Shown here piece by piece: positions 26,208 through 37,990 of a DNA stretch of 64,000 bases. Position 1 is the stretch's first letter. Every line of letters starts with the position of its first letter. The translations under genes and the position numbers were made by a program. The notes under the pieces are model-generated. The model did no database searches. It had not been told where the DNA came from and saw only the letters and a list, made by a program, of their open reading frames with translations. Source of the stretch: Fusarium oxysporum f. sp. lycopersici 4287 (Eukaryota; Ascomycota; Sordariomycetes; Hypocreales; Nectriaceae); assembly GCF_000149955.1 (NCBI RefSeq), contig NC_030988.1, positions 1,126,167 through 1,190,166 on the forward strand, written 5' to 3'.

Positions 26208-27104
26208 GTGGAAATGACTGAAACTCCGCTTCAAGTTGTCCAACATCCCCACGCTCCACGATCACTTTTCCCTTCTTTCGAATTACTCTTGTATCTCACA
26301 GGCTGCAATATCTCGGGAAAGCTCGTTGTGCCTTTCGATTTGATGCTTTACTTCCTTCGCCGTTCAATTCCAAGCGGCCTCAGTGTAGTCCACACGGCCT
26401 TCACATTCATGCCAAAATATTCGACATCGGAACTTTACAGCATGCCTGGCTACCAATTTTCTGATCGCACGTGCTTGTATCAACAGCAGAGATGCACACG
26501 CTCCCGTGGACTTCCTCGACGACGGAGACATACACAAGCCTTTGCACCTCGCAGAGATATGGTCTTCAAATTGCGCCGCATCCGGCCCACGATTCTAAAC
26601 TTTCGCATATTTCTTGGCAAAAAGGGTGACGATATTCGGCGATCGTTAAGAGCCGGCGAGAAATGCATTTGGAAATCCAAACGCCTTCCCACTAAAGAGT
26701 TTGAAGAACACTGGCAGCCAGATCGAGTGTTTCAAAATCTGTTTACCGGGTATGACAGTCTCATACTTCAGTTGTTACGCAGCGGCATTACCGCCTTCTG
26801 TCAAATTTTTGAAGCTATCGGGATTTACTTTGACGATCAGTGGGATGTTTTTGACAACTTGTCCTTGGATATCGATAATTTGCCAGAGGACGAGAGAGTC
26901 AAGATTCAAACCCCAGACGTAAAAAGATGGCAGACGGAATGGAAGCGCATGACCACGAATTATGCTCTACTCGACGGCGACCAAAACTACGATTATGACA
27001 TCATCCTAGCGCGTAGGACCAAGAGGCGATGGGCTTGGAACCGAGTATCGTCGCGAGAGGATCCCCAGAACACTCTTGCAAGAAGCTTTTACAGTCATTT
27101 CTAA
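26208..27104 (+). CDS. Unrecognised protein, 298 aa, doubtful start
   Basis: A single open frame. The C-terminal half (about residues 165-298) looks like a folded soluble protein rich in Asp, Trp and Tyr, for example EAIGIYFDDQWDVFDNLSLD, LPEDERVKIQTPDVKRWQTE and YDYDIILARRTKRRWAW. The first 140 residues are Arg/Ser/Pro-rich and less convincing, so the true start may lie further in or on an exon I cannot place. No domain, signal peptide or membrane segment is recognised. Neighbours give no hint. It could be a gene fragment. Confidence 0.4.
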   Translation: MEMTETPLQVVQHPHAPRSLFPSFELLLYLTGCNISGKLVVPFDLMLYFLRRSIPSGLSVVHTAFTFMPKYSTSELYSMPGYQFSDRTCLYQQQRCTRSRGLPRRRRHTQAFAPRRDMVFKLRRIRPTILNFRIFLGKKGDDIRRSLRAGEKCIWKSKRLPTKEFEEHWQPDRVFQNLFTGYDSLILQLLRSGITAFCQIFEAIGIYFDDQWDVFDNLSLDIDNLPEDERVKIQTPDVKRWQTEWKRMTTNYALLDGDQNYDYDIILARRTKRRWAWNRVSSREDPQNTLARSFYSHF

Positions 27105-28489
27105 ACGCCGCCTTTCACCAAGCCAGATCAGCGCCGAGGATTCGTGACCATAGCTGATCCGTTGTAGTCAGTACTGACCTGACGTGATCACCACCGATCT
27201 CACAACGACCTCACTGATTACTACCAAGCACCTTCAGTATATAGATCACATTCATTTGCACTTCCATAGGTACTAGCTCACCAGCTATCAATAAAACTTC
27301 TTTACATTGATTAAGCCTAACACGCATTGAATCTACCATCAAGAGACGTGACACTTCGACAGCGCGCAGCATCACGCCCTACGCAATCTGCAAACAATAA
27401 ACCTAGCACGGCTTAGTTTATCCATAATTGGGAACCACCGTCACAATTAGTTGTTACATATATTAAACTTTAAATTTTATTTAAAGTTATTGTTTTTATT
27501 AATTTTTTTTTTTCCTACGGCCGCAGACCCCACTTTCATCTCAAGATTGCGGCCTCAGGCGCACCAAGTTCCCTCAACACCTTCCCAGAAGAATAATTCA
27601 CCTAACCTACCAGACGCCCGAAACCAACACATAATAGGACGAACCTTCCCCAAGGACCCCAACCGACCGCTATTTTCACCTCGCATGTGACCATTGGGCT
27701 CCGATCACTTACAGGCGTTTTGCCTTGCACGCATCCTTGATACTTCCTGCTTCCTCTATCGCCCAATCAATCTAAATTATCGCGACCACTCGAAAGTGAT
27801 GTACATTTTTGTGCGTGAGCTTGCCCCTGACCTATCCATCACTACACCTTCTTTTTCCATCGCCGAGGAAGCCTCTCTTTGTTTATAGCGGCCGAGAAAG
27901 CTTCGGGGCCGGACATAGGCACTTTACTTTAGGCACTTTTAGGCAAGGGGACAACTCACCGCAGCATGAGGCTGACAGGTCGTATTGTGGAACCCACGGC
28001 AAGAAAGAAGACTGTGTGACACCGATGACACGGCGAAGACTCGCCTCGTACGACCAGGCCCTGCACAAGCCTTCCACCTGCGCGAATTATTCAATCTCTC
28101 GGTGTATGTTTGGCCAGGCAGTGCCCCAAAAAAGGAAAACAGAGTACAAGGTACCAGGCATCGGTTGCTTCCCTGTCTCTGTAGGAGTGACCGTATACCT
28201 CGTGAGTTATCTCTGATCCTTCAAATGGCACACGAACACACTTTACGTCGCGGTCCGCCTGCCTTCTAACTGTACAGTCTGGTTCCTTTTGGCCAGTGTA
28301 TGTCAGTGCTGATTGGCAGTTACTTGTAGGCGGGCTACTTGCACGAGCAAATATTGGCGATTCTTTGGGACTTTGGCCGTTGTGATTTCAAGTGATTCGA
28401 TGAATTGAAACACGCTCTGCCGAATCTGCCTGACAGCACTCGGACTTTGCCCCCAGGCCCCCAGTCTTCGGGCTTGCCATGCTGTCAAA
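27105..28489. other. Spacer with AT-rich block and poly-T
   Basis: Around 27450-27515 the sequence turns strongly AT-rich and ends in an 11-base T run, followed abruptly by a C-rich stretch. This is the kind of edge left by a poly-A-ended retroelement insertion in the minus orientation, but no element is identified. Short plus frames (27451-28269) are not recognised. Confidence 0.4.
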
Positions 28490-28534
28490 GGGGGTTGAAA
28501 AAAGGGTGGAGAAGAAGGGGATGGGGGTAGGGGG
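28490..28534 (+). other. G-run cluster with G-quadruplex potential
   Basis: Five G runs of 3-5 bases on the plus strand (28490-28494, 28504-28506, 28517-28520, 28523-28527, 28530-28534), the last three with loops of only two bases. It lies about 340 nt upstream of the start of the EST1-like gene, within likely promoter DNA. Fold and function are inferred from sequence alone. Confidence 0.5.
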
Positions 28535-28870
28535 TGTGCCTGTGTTGCTGGGTGCTGCAAAGAAGGCATCCAGAAGGCAACCAAAACATAATACAACCGT
28601 TATATTCGGCGCCGTAAAGTATCGCCTATTTGGCATACTTTGTAGGCTGCACTTCAGGGAGGTGACCACCTGAACGCCGATTTTCCAACCTTTCATTTTA
28701 TTTATAAACCTTTGCCCTCGTCCTCGTGCACTCCCTCTTTCTTGCTCGGATTTTCGCACCTCTCGCGACAAGTCTCACTATTCACAAACCGAGATTCCTC
28801 CTTTGAATTTATATCAGCTACAACAGCTCTGCCGCTCTTCTGGCAGACTCCTTTTATTCGAGACTCCATC

Positions 28871-31800
28871 ATGGGTGGTGGTCCAGATAAGTCCGAGGTC
28901 CCGTCGCGGGTCGAGCCTTCCGGCGCATCAGAAGATGCTCCTGACGAGTACGTCAAGACTGATACCGACTCCGTATCTCAAGACACTTCGGAGGTGCTGG
29001 CTGTGACAGAGCTCGATGGTGCATCATCGCAGTCTCCCCGGCCCGACAAGGGTGACGCCGTTGGTATTGAGAGCCACGAGAACACCAAAGTGGACGACAG
29101 CGATGACAATATAGCAACTGTCACTGGCGAGAGACGAGATTCTGCCAATGCCGTCGCCACGGAGGTCGAGGTCGTCAAGACCGACAATCAAGACGCACTG
29201 CATGACCCTGAAAAGATGATCAGGCAGCATGAAACGTGTCCAATTACCAACGATCAACTGGTGGCCGAAGTGAAGGGTATCTATGACGCCTTGGCGACGG
29301 TAGAAAAGGAATGCATAGAAGCCGACGATGGCCAGATGCCCTGGACAGACGGTCCGCTCCACATCCCCGACTACCTATTGACGATCCCAGAGGCCAAATT
29401 GATACTGCTTCAAAAGGGCAATATGAACCCAGCTGAAACTGTTCGTCTTTGGTACGTCAAGGCTCAGAAGGACGCCACAAAGGGAGATAAGAAGCCTTGG
29501 ACTCTCGAATCAGCCAAGGACTTGCCCGTGTCTGAAAAGACAGCTCCGCACGTTGGCGACCCCGAGGACTATCTGCATGGATTCCAGGTGGCTTTGGAGT
29601 TGCGTGCCAAGAAACTTGGATGGCCTGAGTATAATAAGCTGGCCGCCGTCAATGTGTCCGAAATAGGCGAAGAGGCTCACAAGAAGGTGATAGCCGGGAA
29701 ACACTACCTCGACATTGGATACGACTTGGTAGACCAGTTATTGCGCGATCTCGAGACCGCCAAAAGCAGAACAAAAGAGCCTGCTCTGGGCCTCTGGGCC
29801 CTTTGGCGATGCATCCACGCGGGCCGACATCGCCTCTGGAACATGGTTCAACGCTTTTACTTATGCGACCTCCTTCTCTGCCTCCACTTTCGCTCCAGCC
29901 TCCTTCCCTCTTGCAGCACGCAGCAGACGGCTCTCAAGGAGACGTCTCCTGAGGGGGTGAAGGCAGCTCCCGAGGAGGAGGCTTCTGAGAAGGTTGCTCC
30001 CGAGGCGATAGCTGCTCAGGAAGCAGAGGTTACCTCCAAGGTTACCGAAGAGACTTTTAAACAGATAGCTCTCACAGAGGCAGACATCGCTTCCGAAAAG
30101 GCAGTCGTCGCTTCTAAGGAGGTCGCACCCGAGATGACTCACGAGGAGGTGGACACAGAGAAGAATTTTGTGAAGATAATTCCCGAAGAGGCAGAGACTG
30201 CTCTCGAGAATGTCGATCCCGAGAAAAAATGTCTCAAGGGGTCAGATGCGGACGTAAATGCTGCTCCCGAGAAGGCCGCCACCATCCAGCAGCTTTCAGA
30301 CCATGACGCCAACCTATCCGCCCAAGAGCCGCAGCCCTCTCCTGTGAAGGCTGAAGCGGATGTAGATACGGCTCTCGAGGCCGACGCCACCCAACAGAAT
30401 TCAGCCCAGGACGCCAGTCCATCCACCCCGGAGCCCCAGACCTGCGCTGAAGAGGCCGACTTTGCGCCCGAGAATGTAGGCAAAGACACGGGGGATACAG
30501 CAGTCGACGCTGTTGCCCTCGACGAGAAGACAAAGTCTGAGTCTGAGAAGACGCCCGCGACTGAATTGCCAATCTATGTTGATAAGAGGCCGCTGAGTGA
30601 TCAGAGCCGGTATAAAAAGGTTGGCATGGAATACTGGGTGCTGATCTCCGGTCGATGGATCCGTAGTCTCAGAATTGAGCAGTATGCAGCTCTCATTGCG
30701 CTGCACCGCACAAACTTACACGAACATTACGACTTTTTGTTGGCCTCGCAGCACCCCTCGGCATCGCCAGCGCTCCGTGGGCTCGCAGCAAAGTATAACA
30801 TGCCGGCAAGAATGTGGAAGCACGGAATACATTCCTTTCTCGAGGTCCTTCGCACACGACTTCCCGAATCTCAGGATATAATGGAGCAGTTCATCATACT
30901 GGCGTATGGTATAATATCTTTGATGAGCGAGACCGTCCCGAGCTTCCGTCTCACCTGGGTCGAATGCAAAGGAGATTTAGCACGATACGGGTAAGTAGAA
31001 GCGCCACCCCTGCTGCGTCCACTATACGATGGACAGGTGTGCCAACAGAGACTGATAATTGCTGCTTAGAATGGCCGTTGAAGAGAGGGACATGAACGTG
31101 AGGGAGTGCTGGAGGAACACTGCACGAGAAGAGTACACTCAGGCCCGGAACGATGATCCCACGGTCGGCCGCCTCTACCATCACCTGGCCATCTTGGTCC
31201 AGCCCCGTTTCTCCTCGCCTGACGCAAGTTTCGACGCTGATGTGTCCAGGTTTCTCTACTACATCAAGTCTCTCGTCGTCAAAACCCCGTTTTACGCCGC
31301 GCGGGAGTCCTTGCTGACCGTTATCAACCCGATTTTTGGCCGGAATAAGGAGGCAGCTGAGAAGCCGGCCAGCATCCCCCAGACCGACCAGGACCACTTC
31401 CTTACCGCTGTTGCCCACCTGATTCTTGCTTCTCTGGAGCCTGAGACCCTCAAGGCAAACGGCTATGAGGAGAGCAGGAATAATCATCTCCAGACTGTCT
31501 ATACAGCACTGGAGAAAATAAAGGTCGGTGGACCTGCCAAGACATCTAGAATTTGTCCAAGGTATGTGCTGGCCCCACGGAATCGCGTTACATTTGTCTC
31601 TAACTGACCACTTGCAGCGCCCAACTCGGCCTCTTGCTCTGCCTGTTGCTGCTTGGAATTCCTCTTGCTGATAACAGATGGAGCCCGATGATGGCGAAAT
31701 TTGCCCCCGACCTTGTGACGGACGAGGACCGCTCCGATTCTGACGCCATGGCCAACGCGAGGGATATCCATGATGCAACGATCGAACTGATCAACACCAT

Positions 31801-33822
31801 GGTCCCGTATCTCTTGGAGGACGCAGATACGCGTGGCTTAGGGGTGTGGAGATTCATCCTGGTGATCCTGATGTTCATGCGCTCCTTAAAGACGCGGCCC
31901 GCCCTGAGGGAATGGTTCGGTCCGGCTTTCCACGCAGAGGCTCTCACGCCTTACTTCAACCTGATTCTGCGCCAGGACGAGAGTCAAAGTGCCTCTGCCT
32001 TGGAGAGCGCTTCTCAGTCCGAACTCATTACAGATTTCTCGCCGCTCAACGAGAGAGAGAGGCTCGGCAAGTATGCATTCAGTACCAAAGACAACATCGA
32101 GACATACCTTCGCGAAACAGAGGAGCAACGAAAGGCAGAACGCGCCAAGAGTACGGCCACGATGGGAGTGATTACGGCGGAAGAGGCCACAGCTCAAGAT
32201 GCCACGGCCACTCCGGAAGCCGGTACAGTCACCACGGACGACAATAGCGTCATCACGGGAATCGCCACGGTCACCACGGAAGGGAGTCAGACTGCAGCGG
32301 AAGAGTCCATGGCCACGACAGAGGAGACTACAGCCAGTGACACGACGCACAAGAAGGACGGGGGCACCAAGGCACCGGGCTCGCGGAGGATGTACGCCAA
32401 TTTCCTGCGGGAGCATGATCTGGTTACGGGCTTATTCTTCGCCAACGAGGCTGAATCTAGGCCTTGTGACAAGTCTCTACAGAAGCCTACCAAAGACGCC
32501 GTGCAGACCGCAGAGGTTCCAGCCGTGGAACAAGCACAGGAGACGACTCTGACGGATGCCAAGACGGATAGCGAAGCAAAGGATGGTGTTCTAACAGATT
32601 CCGCGTCAGGGAATGAAGCGGAGTATCACATTCTGACGAAATCTGTTGCTGATGAAGCCCAGGAAGAGCAGCAGGCAAAGAGAGAAGCCGTGGAGGCACC
32701 ATCGGCAGAAGTAGAGATGAAGGAGAGCGAAAACAAAAATGCGCGAAAGCAAGACAGCGAAAACAGACGAAGGAGAAAGATGCTGAGAAGACGCAACTGG
32801 AAGACGAGCAGAAGGCGGGAGAAGCCGAGGAGGCACGACTGGCCCAAGAAGTCGGAGAGGAGGAAGTACGGAGGCAGGAAGGACTTCGTCGTGATCCCCC
32901 CCTCTTCCCCAAAGGCTGGCTCAAGCAGTCGAAATACAGCTTCGACGAGATACAGGCTTTCGACTATGTCGAGAGCCTCGAGATGTGGAATGATCGGCAA
33001 GTCCAGATCTTGCGTCTGGCTACTCAGCTAAGCGGCGACTTCTTCGACCTCAAAACCGACGAAGAAAGACGCCCTTGGTTCAGTGTGCCCGGGGCCTCAT
33101 CGGTGCCGAAGCTTGGGCCAAGCAAGATGATGCCGGAAATCATCGAGCGCGACAGCGGCTTTAGAGTCGTCTTTGTTGATCCTTCTTTCCACGCTGTCGA
33201 ACTCAAGGAGGAGGAGGGGAGATTGGCCAGGACAGAGGAAATGCGGAAAGAGAAGGAGAGACAGAATGAGGAGAAGAACGCTGAGGCTGCTCCAGGCGCG
33301 GCTACAGTTGTCGACGAGAAGACTGAGGGCAACGCAGAGGAGGAGGCTCACGATTTTCGGTGCCCCTGTGGCGTTGACGTGGTCGATCGGTCTCTCGAAT
33401 TGCGCAGGTTGCTGTCCAATGGAGGCAATCGACTGGCTCGCTTCGAGAATCTTGGTAGCTGCACTGACCCGACCGGCGCACTCAGCATAATAGCAGAGAA
33501 GGGCGATGAAGATGACGCGACTTTGGCTTTCGATCTGGAGCTGAGGAAGACCACCCGTACTGTGAAGACCATCACGGCTGTTGAGGAACTATCGAGCACT
33601 GATGATGCCGAGCCTACCGAGTCCGAGGCGTGGACGACACTTCCAGTGCAAGGCGTGAAGGATCTGCAACATACGAAGGGCAGCGACGCAGGTCCGGACG
33701 CAGAGGCAGACGCGGACGAGGACGGATGGTCACATGTCAGCTTCAACTGTCTCGTAGACGACGAGCCGGATCCAACAGTTCAATCGGACAGTGTCGAGGC
33801 AAATTCAATGGTCTCGCGCTGA
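28871..33822 (+). CDS. Large acidic protein with EST1-like DNA/RNA-binding domain
   Basis: The N-terminal motif NDQLVAEVKGIYDALATVEK (from 29248) and the core LASQHPSASPALRGLAAKYN, MPARMWKHGIHSFLEVLR, ETVPSFRLTWVECKGDLARY and DPTVGRLYHHLAIL match the fungal EST1_DNA_bind type found in telomerase-associated and NMD-related proteins. Introns 30991-31069 and 31562-31617 fall inside this domain with agreeing phases. The domain is split from the N-terminal motif by about 250 residues of Glu/Ala-rich repeats (KAAPEEEASEKVAPEAIAAQ), and a charged coiled-coil-like region follows (32640-32850). An odd hydrophobic piece (LCDLLLCLHFRSSLLPSC, about 29863-29916) precedes the acidic repeats. Near 32711-32757 the frame must change: either a 47 nt intron with a weak GTAGAG donor or a one-base indel. 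Past it the frame continues FPKGWLKQSKYSFDEIQAFD to the stop at 33822. Total about 1,590-1,605 residues. The exact role is unknown. Confidence 0.75.
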
Positions 33823-34663
33823 TTCTTCTGGTAATGGACAGTCCTAGGTTGATGCGAGGGGATATGCCAGGAGGGCATGCATTCAAACACTGGGCGGCGA
33901 AGACGAGCGCGGGATCTGTATTCTTAGCGAAAGTTCTCTATGACGATTGTGTGGTAAATTGAGGAACACGCTGGCAAAGACCCTGCTTGGCCATGCGATA
34001 CTGCTCGTGTAGCTTTGTCCGCCATCTTGTTGCTAGCCTATCTTTCAGAACCATTGGAGCATAAAGTAGAAGTCAAGCGTCGAAAGTGGACTGCACAACC
34101 GAAGTAACATGCGCTATTCCATCATATGTCAAACGATACTTGTTGATAGAACGCCGAGGATAGAGTAAACCAACCAATGCCATTTCTATTAGCCCATTTA
34201 GCCCCTTGAGTATATCTCCCGGCATCGCTATGGATCCTCAGTTTGACGTAATGCCTGCAGTCAGCTAACGCATGTCTCTCGTTTGGCTGCTTCTTATGCT
34301 TGGGTTCGTCACTATTAGTCTCCTAACTGGCACGTCAACAATCTTGTTTCTATAGGTCTTCCGATTGTGGGCAGAGTCTGGAGCTTCCGAGTGTTTGGCA
34401 GCATTGATCGTGGGTTTCGGGTGTTCTCCGCAACGCCGTTGAAGTTGCCGTTTCTGCAGCACGCCTCGACCTCGTCTCATAGGTACAATGCCCTCTCCCA
34501 GACTTTCTATCTATGTGCTTGCTGGTTAGTACGCCTCTGTTTTGGAAGATGTTGCTGAATGGTTGTACAATACACTCTTTTTGAACTCAGCGACTGAAAG
34601 ATTATGTATATAACGATGGTAGGATGCGAAGATAGGTACGAATAACTAGATACTTGTATCTGA
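33823..34663. other. Intergenic, no gene seen
   Basis: The 3' flanks of the genes on either side. A 71-codon minus frame and a 63-codon plus frame overlap at 34265-34558 and look like chance frames. Confidence 0.5.
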
Positions 34664-35797
34664 CTAAATATGCCCTATACGAGATTTAATTTCTTCCCAC
34701 TTACTAAACTTCTCCATAGTGACATTCGTAGTCGCCAAACTCCTTCGAATACCTTGAGAAATACTTTCATGGTAAAATAGTTGCGTCACACTTATAAGTT
34801 TGATATCTCCAGGTGCTTTAGTAGAACCATCAATAGGTACAAAAGCCTTGATTCCCGGAAAATCCGAAACCGCTTCAGTGCCATATAAGACCCTCTCAGA
34901 TGGCATTTCGAGCTCCATCATATTACCATCATACCATGTAAGCTTAGGGTTCACCACCACTGTCGGAGGCGTCTGCCAATCCGCGGCGTCAGTTGCCTGT
35001 TCGGGATCGGGTTTGTAAAGAACAACTGATATCCCAGATGCTTGAGCCTCTAAAGTGTGAGGATGGGCTGGATTCCCTGTCGTCTCGGGCATTGCTCCAG
35101 TCTCTGGTATTTGGGAAGGTTCCGGCTCAAGAGCAACAAGACCTTTTGAGCTTGATGCCTTGTTCTCGCTTGTCTTTCTGTTACTGTCCAGACATGATAG
35201 TACAGGAGATATATGACACCCTTCGTCTTTGATTTCAAGCTCAGCTCCGCGAGGAACAACCAGTACTCTGGTTACTGGGGCCTTTGATGTCTGTGAGGAA
35301 GCTATAATGACTGATGATTGGGGAAAATTTGGTGTCCCTGGCGCCTCGGAAAGTGCTAGCGTCTCTGATGTACGGGAAAGGCCTGATTCCATAGCAACAA
35401 GACATCGTGTGCTTGATGCTTTGTTCTCGGTTATCTCTCTGATAATCCTCAGTTAGAAGAATACATACAGTGGCAATTTTCAATTTCCTCGGATCGCCGT
35501 TCCTGGTTGCAAAAATTCAAGAGGTAGGAGAGTTCTAACAACATATGTTTCAGGATTTCCAATAATGAAGCCGATATTGTCACTAAAGCTTTGAACATTT
35601 TGCTCGCGGGTTGATTTCTGACGAGATTTCAGACGCCAGTGGTTTCTTTTCGTCCCGATATTAGATAATGCGCAAATTTGATAAAGAAACGATAATAAAT
35701 CAAAGGGTTCTGAACAGAGGCTTGGTAAGTCTTGGAGTAGTGTTGGCTTGATATCGATGCAGTCGCCATGGAGTTTGCTCGCTCCTCGGTGGTCCAT
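34664..35797 (-). CDS. Hypothetical protein with internal repeat; gene model uncertain
   Basis: Two open stretches on the minus strand appear to belong together. The first (35797-35480) begins MDHRGASKLHGDCIDI and ends NPETYVVRTLLPLEFLQPGT. The second, read through the Met at 35392 to the stop at 34664, contains two related segments: ITENKASSTRCLVAMESG..SRTSE and TSENKASSSKGLVALEPEPS. Each starts a segment of about 85-90 residues. The C-terminus (SKWEEIKSRIGHI) is probably folded. The join is not resolved: the first frame hits a TGA near 35480, and a GTATGT with a CTAAC follows, but the implied intron is only about 30 nt. A one-base indel plus an unseen intron is possible, so the gene may be damaged. 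No family is recognised. Confidence 0.45.
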
Positions 35798-36621
35798 CCT
35801 CTTAAGTAGTTACTTTTAGCACTAGTACTCTTGCCTTTCTTTCTTTTTCCCCTTCGGTTGAACGTACCCTTGCTTAGAGTTTTGCATCTCATTTATGCAT
35901 GCCTGCGAACACCTTATCCATTACTACGCCCCACTCTTTGTCCTCGATGGTCAGTGACCTGGACCCCTGTAACGAAGGCCCGTGGGTTGGTTTCTTCTTC
36001 CGGCTATCGTCAGTCAGGGTAGGGGTGCTTCCGACCTGATCGTCTCAGATGTGGAGTAACTTGTATGATGGCCGAAAGCACGACTTCAATAGCTGTTTGG
36101 GTGCTTTGAGCCCACGGAGCCCGAAGGCAGTTACTATTTCGCTTAGCCCAATGGAGAGACACGGAGAGACGAACGGCCGGTTCAATTGAAAGCGTAGAGA
36201 TGTAGAAAGCATAATCGCTGCAGCTGCTAATTCACATGCAACGATAGCCCTTCCTCTCGAAACACTACGCAACAGCAATCAGCTTTTATTGAAGTCCCTG
36301 CTGCACCGTAGTGATTTGTATACAATTACTATCTGGGAACATTCTCATTCTTGACTCGTAGCATTCTCACCCGGGTCGACCCAGCTTGAAGTATATGAGG
36401 AGGCTATCTGGAGTAACTCAACCACGACTTCCTCGTTTCAAGCTTCCGTGGTACAGCTCACGGTAGAAGAGCGCCGACCTTGGCATCAAAGTCCCAAGAT
36501 GCATCCCAAATTATTATCAGCAGAAGAAGATAGTATCAAGGTCGCTAGCTAGACATTCAATGCAATTTGCCCTGCTATCGAAATTTATGTACAATTTGTA
36601 TTAATATAGATCTGTGAATAT
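35798..36621. other. Intergenic, no gene seen
   Basis: Short frames on both strands only. A pyrimidine-rich patch at 35836-35860 precedes nothing recognisable. Confidence 0.5.
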
Positions 36622-37990
36622 TCACCATCCGCTGGAGTGGTATCCGCGGTTGGCCTCAACGGAAAAGTACTGCCTCTGGCTGCTCGAGTTCACATGCTCG
36701 CTCTTCATGCAAGGCCTCTCCGGGTACTGCTTCAAATTGGCCACATCATGTGATGTATGGTGTCGCTTGAGGACGGCATTGACTGTCGACGACTTCTGTT
36801 GTCGCTCCCAAAGGAGGTGACGTCGAAGAGACTCAGTCAACTCAGTCGCCAACATATTGCGACGAGTAGTGCGAGGTGACAACGCAGCTTGAGACTGGAT
36901 TTGGTTGGGACCGGTCATGATGGGCTGAGCACTAGACCTAGGGACTTGATGGATAGGCTTAAGACCGGGTCCACGCATGCCCTTCATCATCAGAGGAGCA
37001 TCGTCAGAGTCATTGGGTGAGGCACCCAGTGACGGGCCGTGGGCCATACGAGATCGTGGAATAGCTGAAGTCGATTGAGAAGCGTGGTTACCAAGAGTGC
37101 GTGCGCGATCGTTCTGGGCAAGCATGAGGGTAATGAGCGATCGTCGCGAGGTCAAGTTGGGCTTGGAATCCACTCGCTGGAGGAACTTGTCGTCCATGCT
37201 GGATTTGCCGCTCTCTTCCATCGAGTCCTCCCAGTCCGAAGAGTCGTCATCGTCATCGATGGCGCTCTCGTCGATGTAGTCGTCGGTGTCTGAGTCAACA
37301 GCTGCCTCATCATCAATTGTTCGTGTCATGACATTGTTGCTGAACGAGGCCTGCTTCTTGCGTGCAGAGAGCAGCGAGCCAGGTCGTGATGAAGCCATGG
37401 CGCTCTTGATTGAGCCGTCTTCTTCAGAGGAGCCACCGATCTGGAACACGGGCTTCTTGATGATGGGAATGATGGGCTTGCTGTTCCTGAGGCTCTGGTC
37501 CTGTTCACTAGACAAACAAGAGCCATCAAGCGCAAAGCGAGCGGGCTTCTTTGGTTGCACCACCTTGGCAGCAGGCGACGACTTGGGCTCAGGAATTGCG
37601 TCTGATGATTGAGCAGCACCAGGAATAGTTTGAGGAGGAGGGATCTGGGAAGGCGAAAAGCCACGCACGACAGTGGTTCGGGGAAGGCTTTGGGGCGAAG
37701 GTTGTGGCGAGCCCTCTGAAGCTGTGATGGACTTTACAGTCGATTGTGACTCAGTTGTAGTAGAACCGAATTGGCCCTGAGGAGGGGCTGGCAGAGGATT
37801 CTTGTCGGAGCTAATGTGGCGTTCGCGCTTGCTTCGAGTGCTGGCGCAAGAATCTTGACGTCGTACACGAGGATGGCCGATCTCAAGTGCGACTCAACAG
37901 TGCCAGATAGTTGAGGCAGATCTGATACCCTTGAGTCGGAAGGAAACTTTAGGGTGAGGGTTTGTGTAGGGAATGGTTGTCTACGAAAGG
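36622..37990 (-). pseudogene. DUF3295-type protein lacking its GATA_AreA domain
   Basis: The minus frame from about 37893 to the stop at 36622 contains family landmarks: an acidic block (ESAIDDDDDSSDWEDSMEES), RRSLITLMLAQNDRAR, PRTTRRNMLATELTESLRRH and LKRHHTSHDVANLKQYPE. Known fungal proteins of this kind carry an N-terminal GATA_AreA (formerly DUF1752) domain followed by DUF3295 and are linked to nitrogen regulation. Here a separate minus frame just upstream reads LKFPSDSRVSDLPQL and VESHLRSAILVYD, which looks like the start of such a protein, and then jumps within a few dozen bases (about 37850-37900) and with a frame change into the linker SKRERHISSDKNPLPAP. The segment that should hold the GATA_AreA motif is absent. 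Internal deletion is the simplest reading. No start ATG is evident in the downstream frame. It could be a truncated paralogue rather than a dead gene. Confidence 0.6.

Noticed and set aside
26208..26650. N-terminal half of the 298-residue frame as a membrane protein
   Set aside because: A few hydrophobic stretches occur, but they are short and broken by Arg/Pro; no credible membrane segment.
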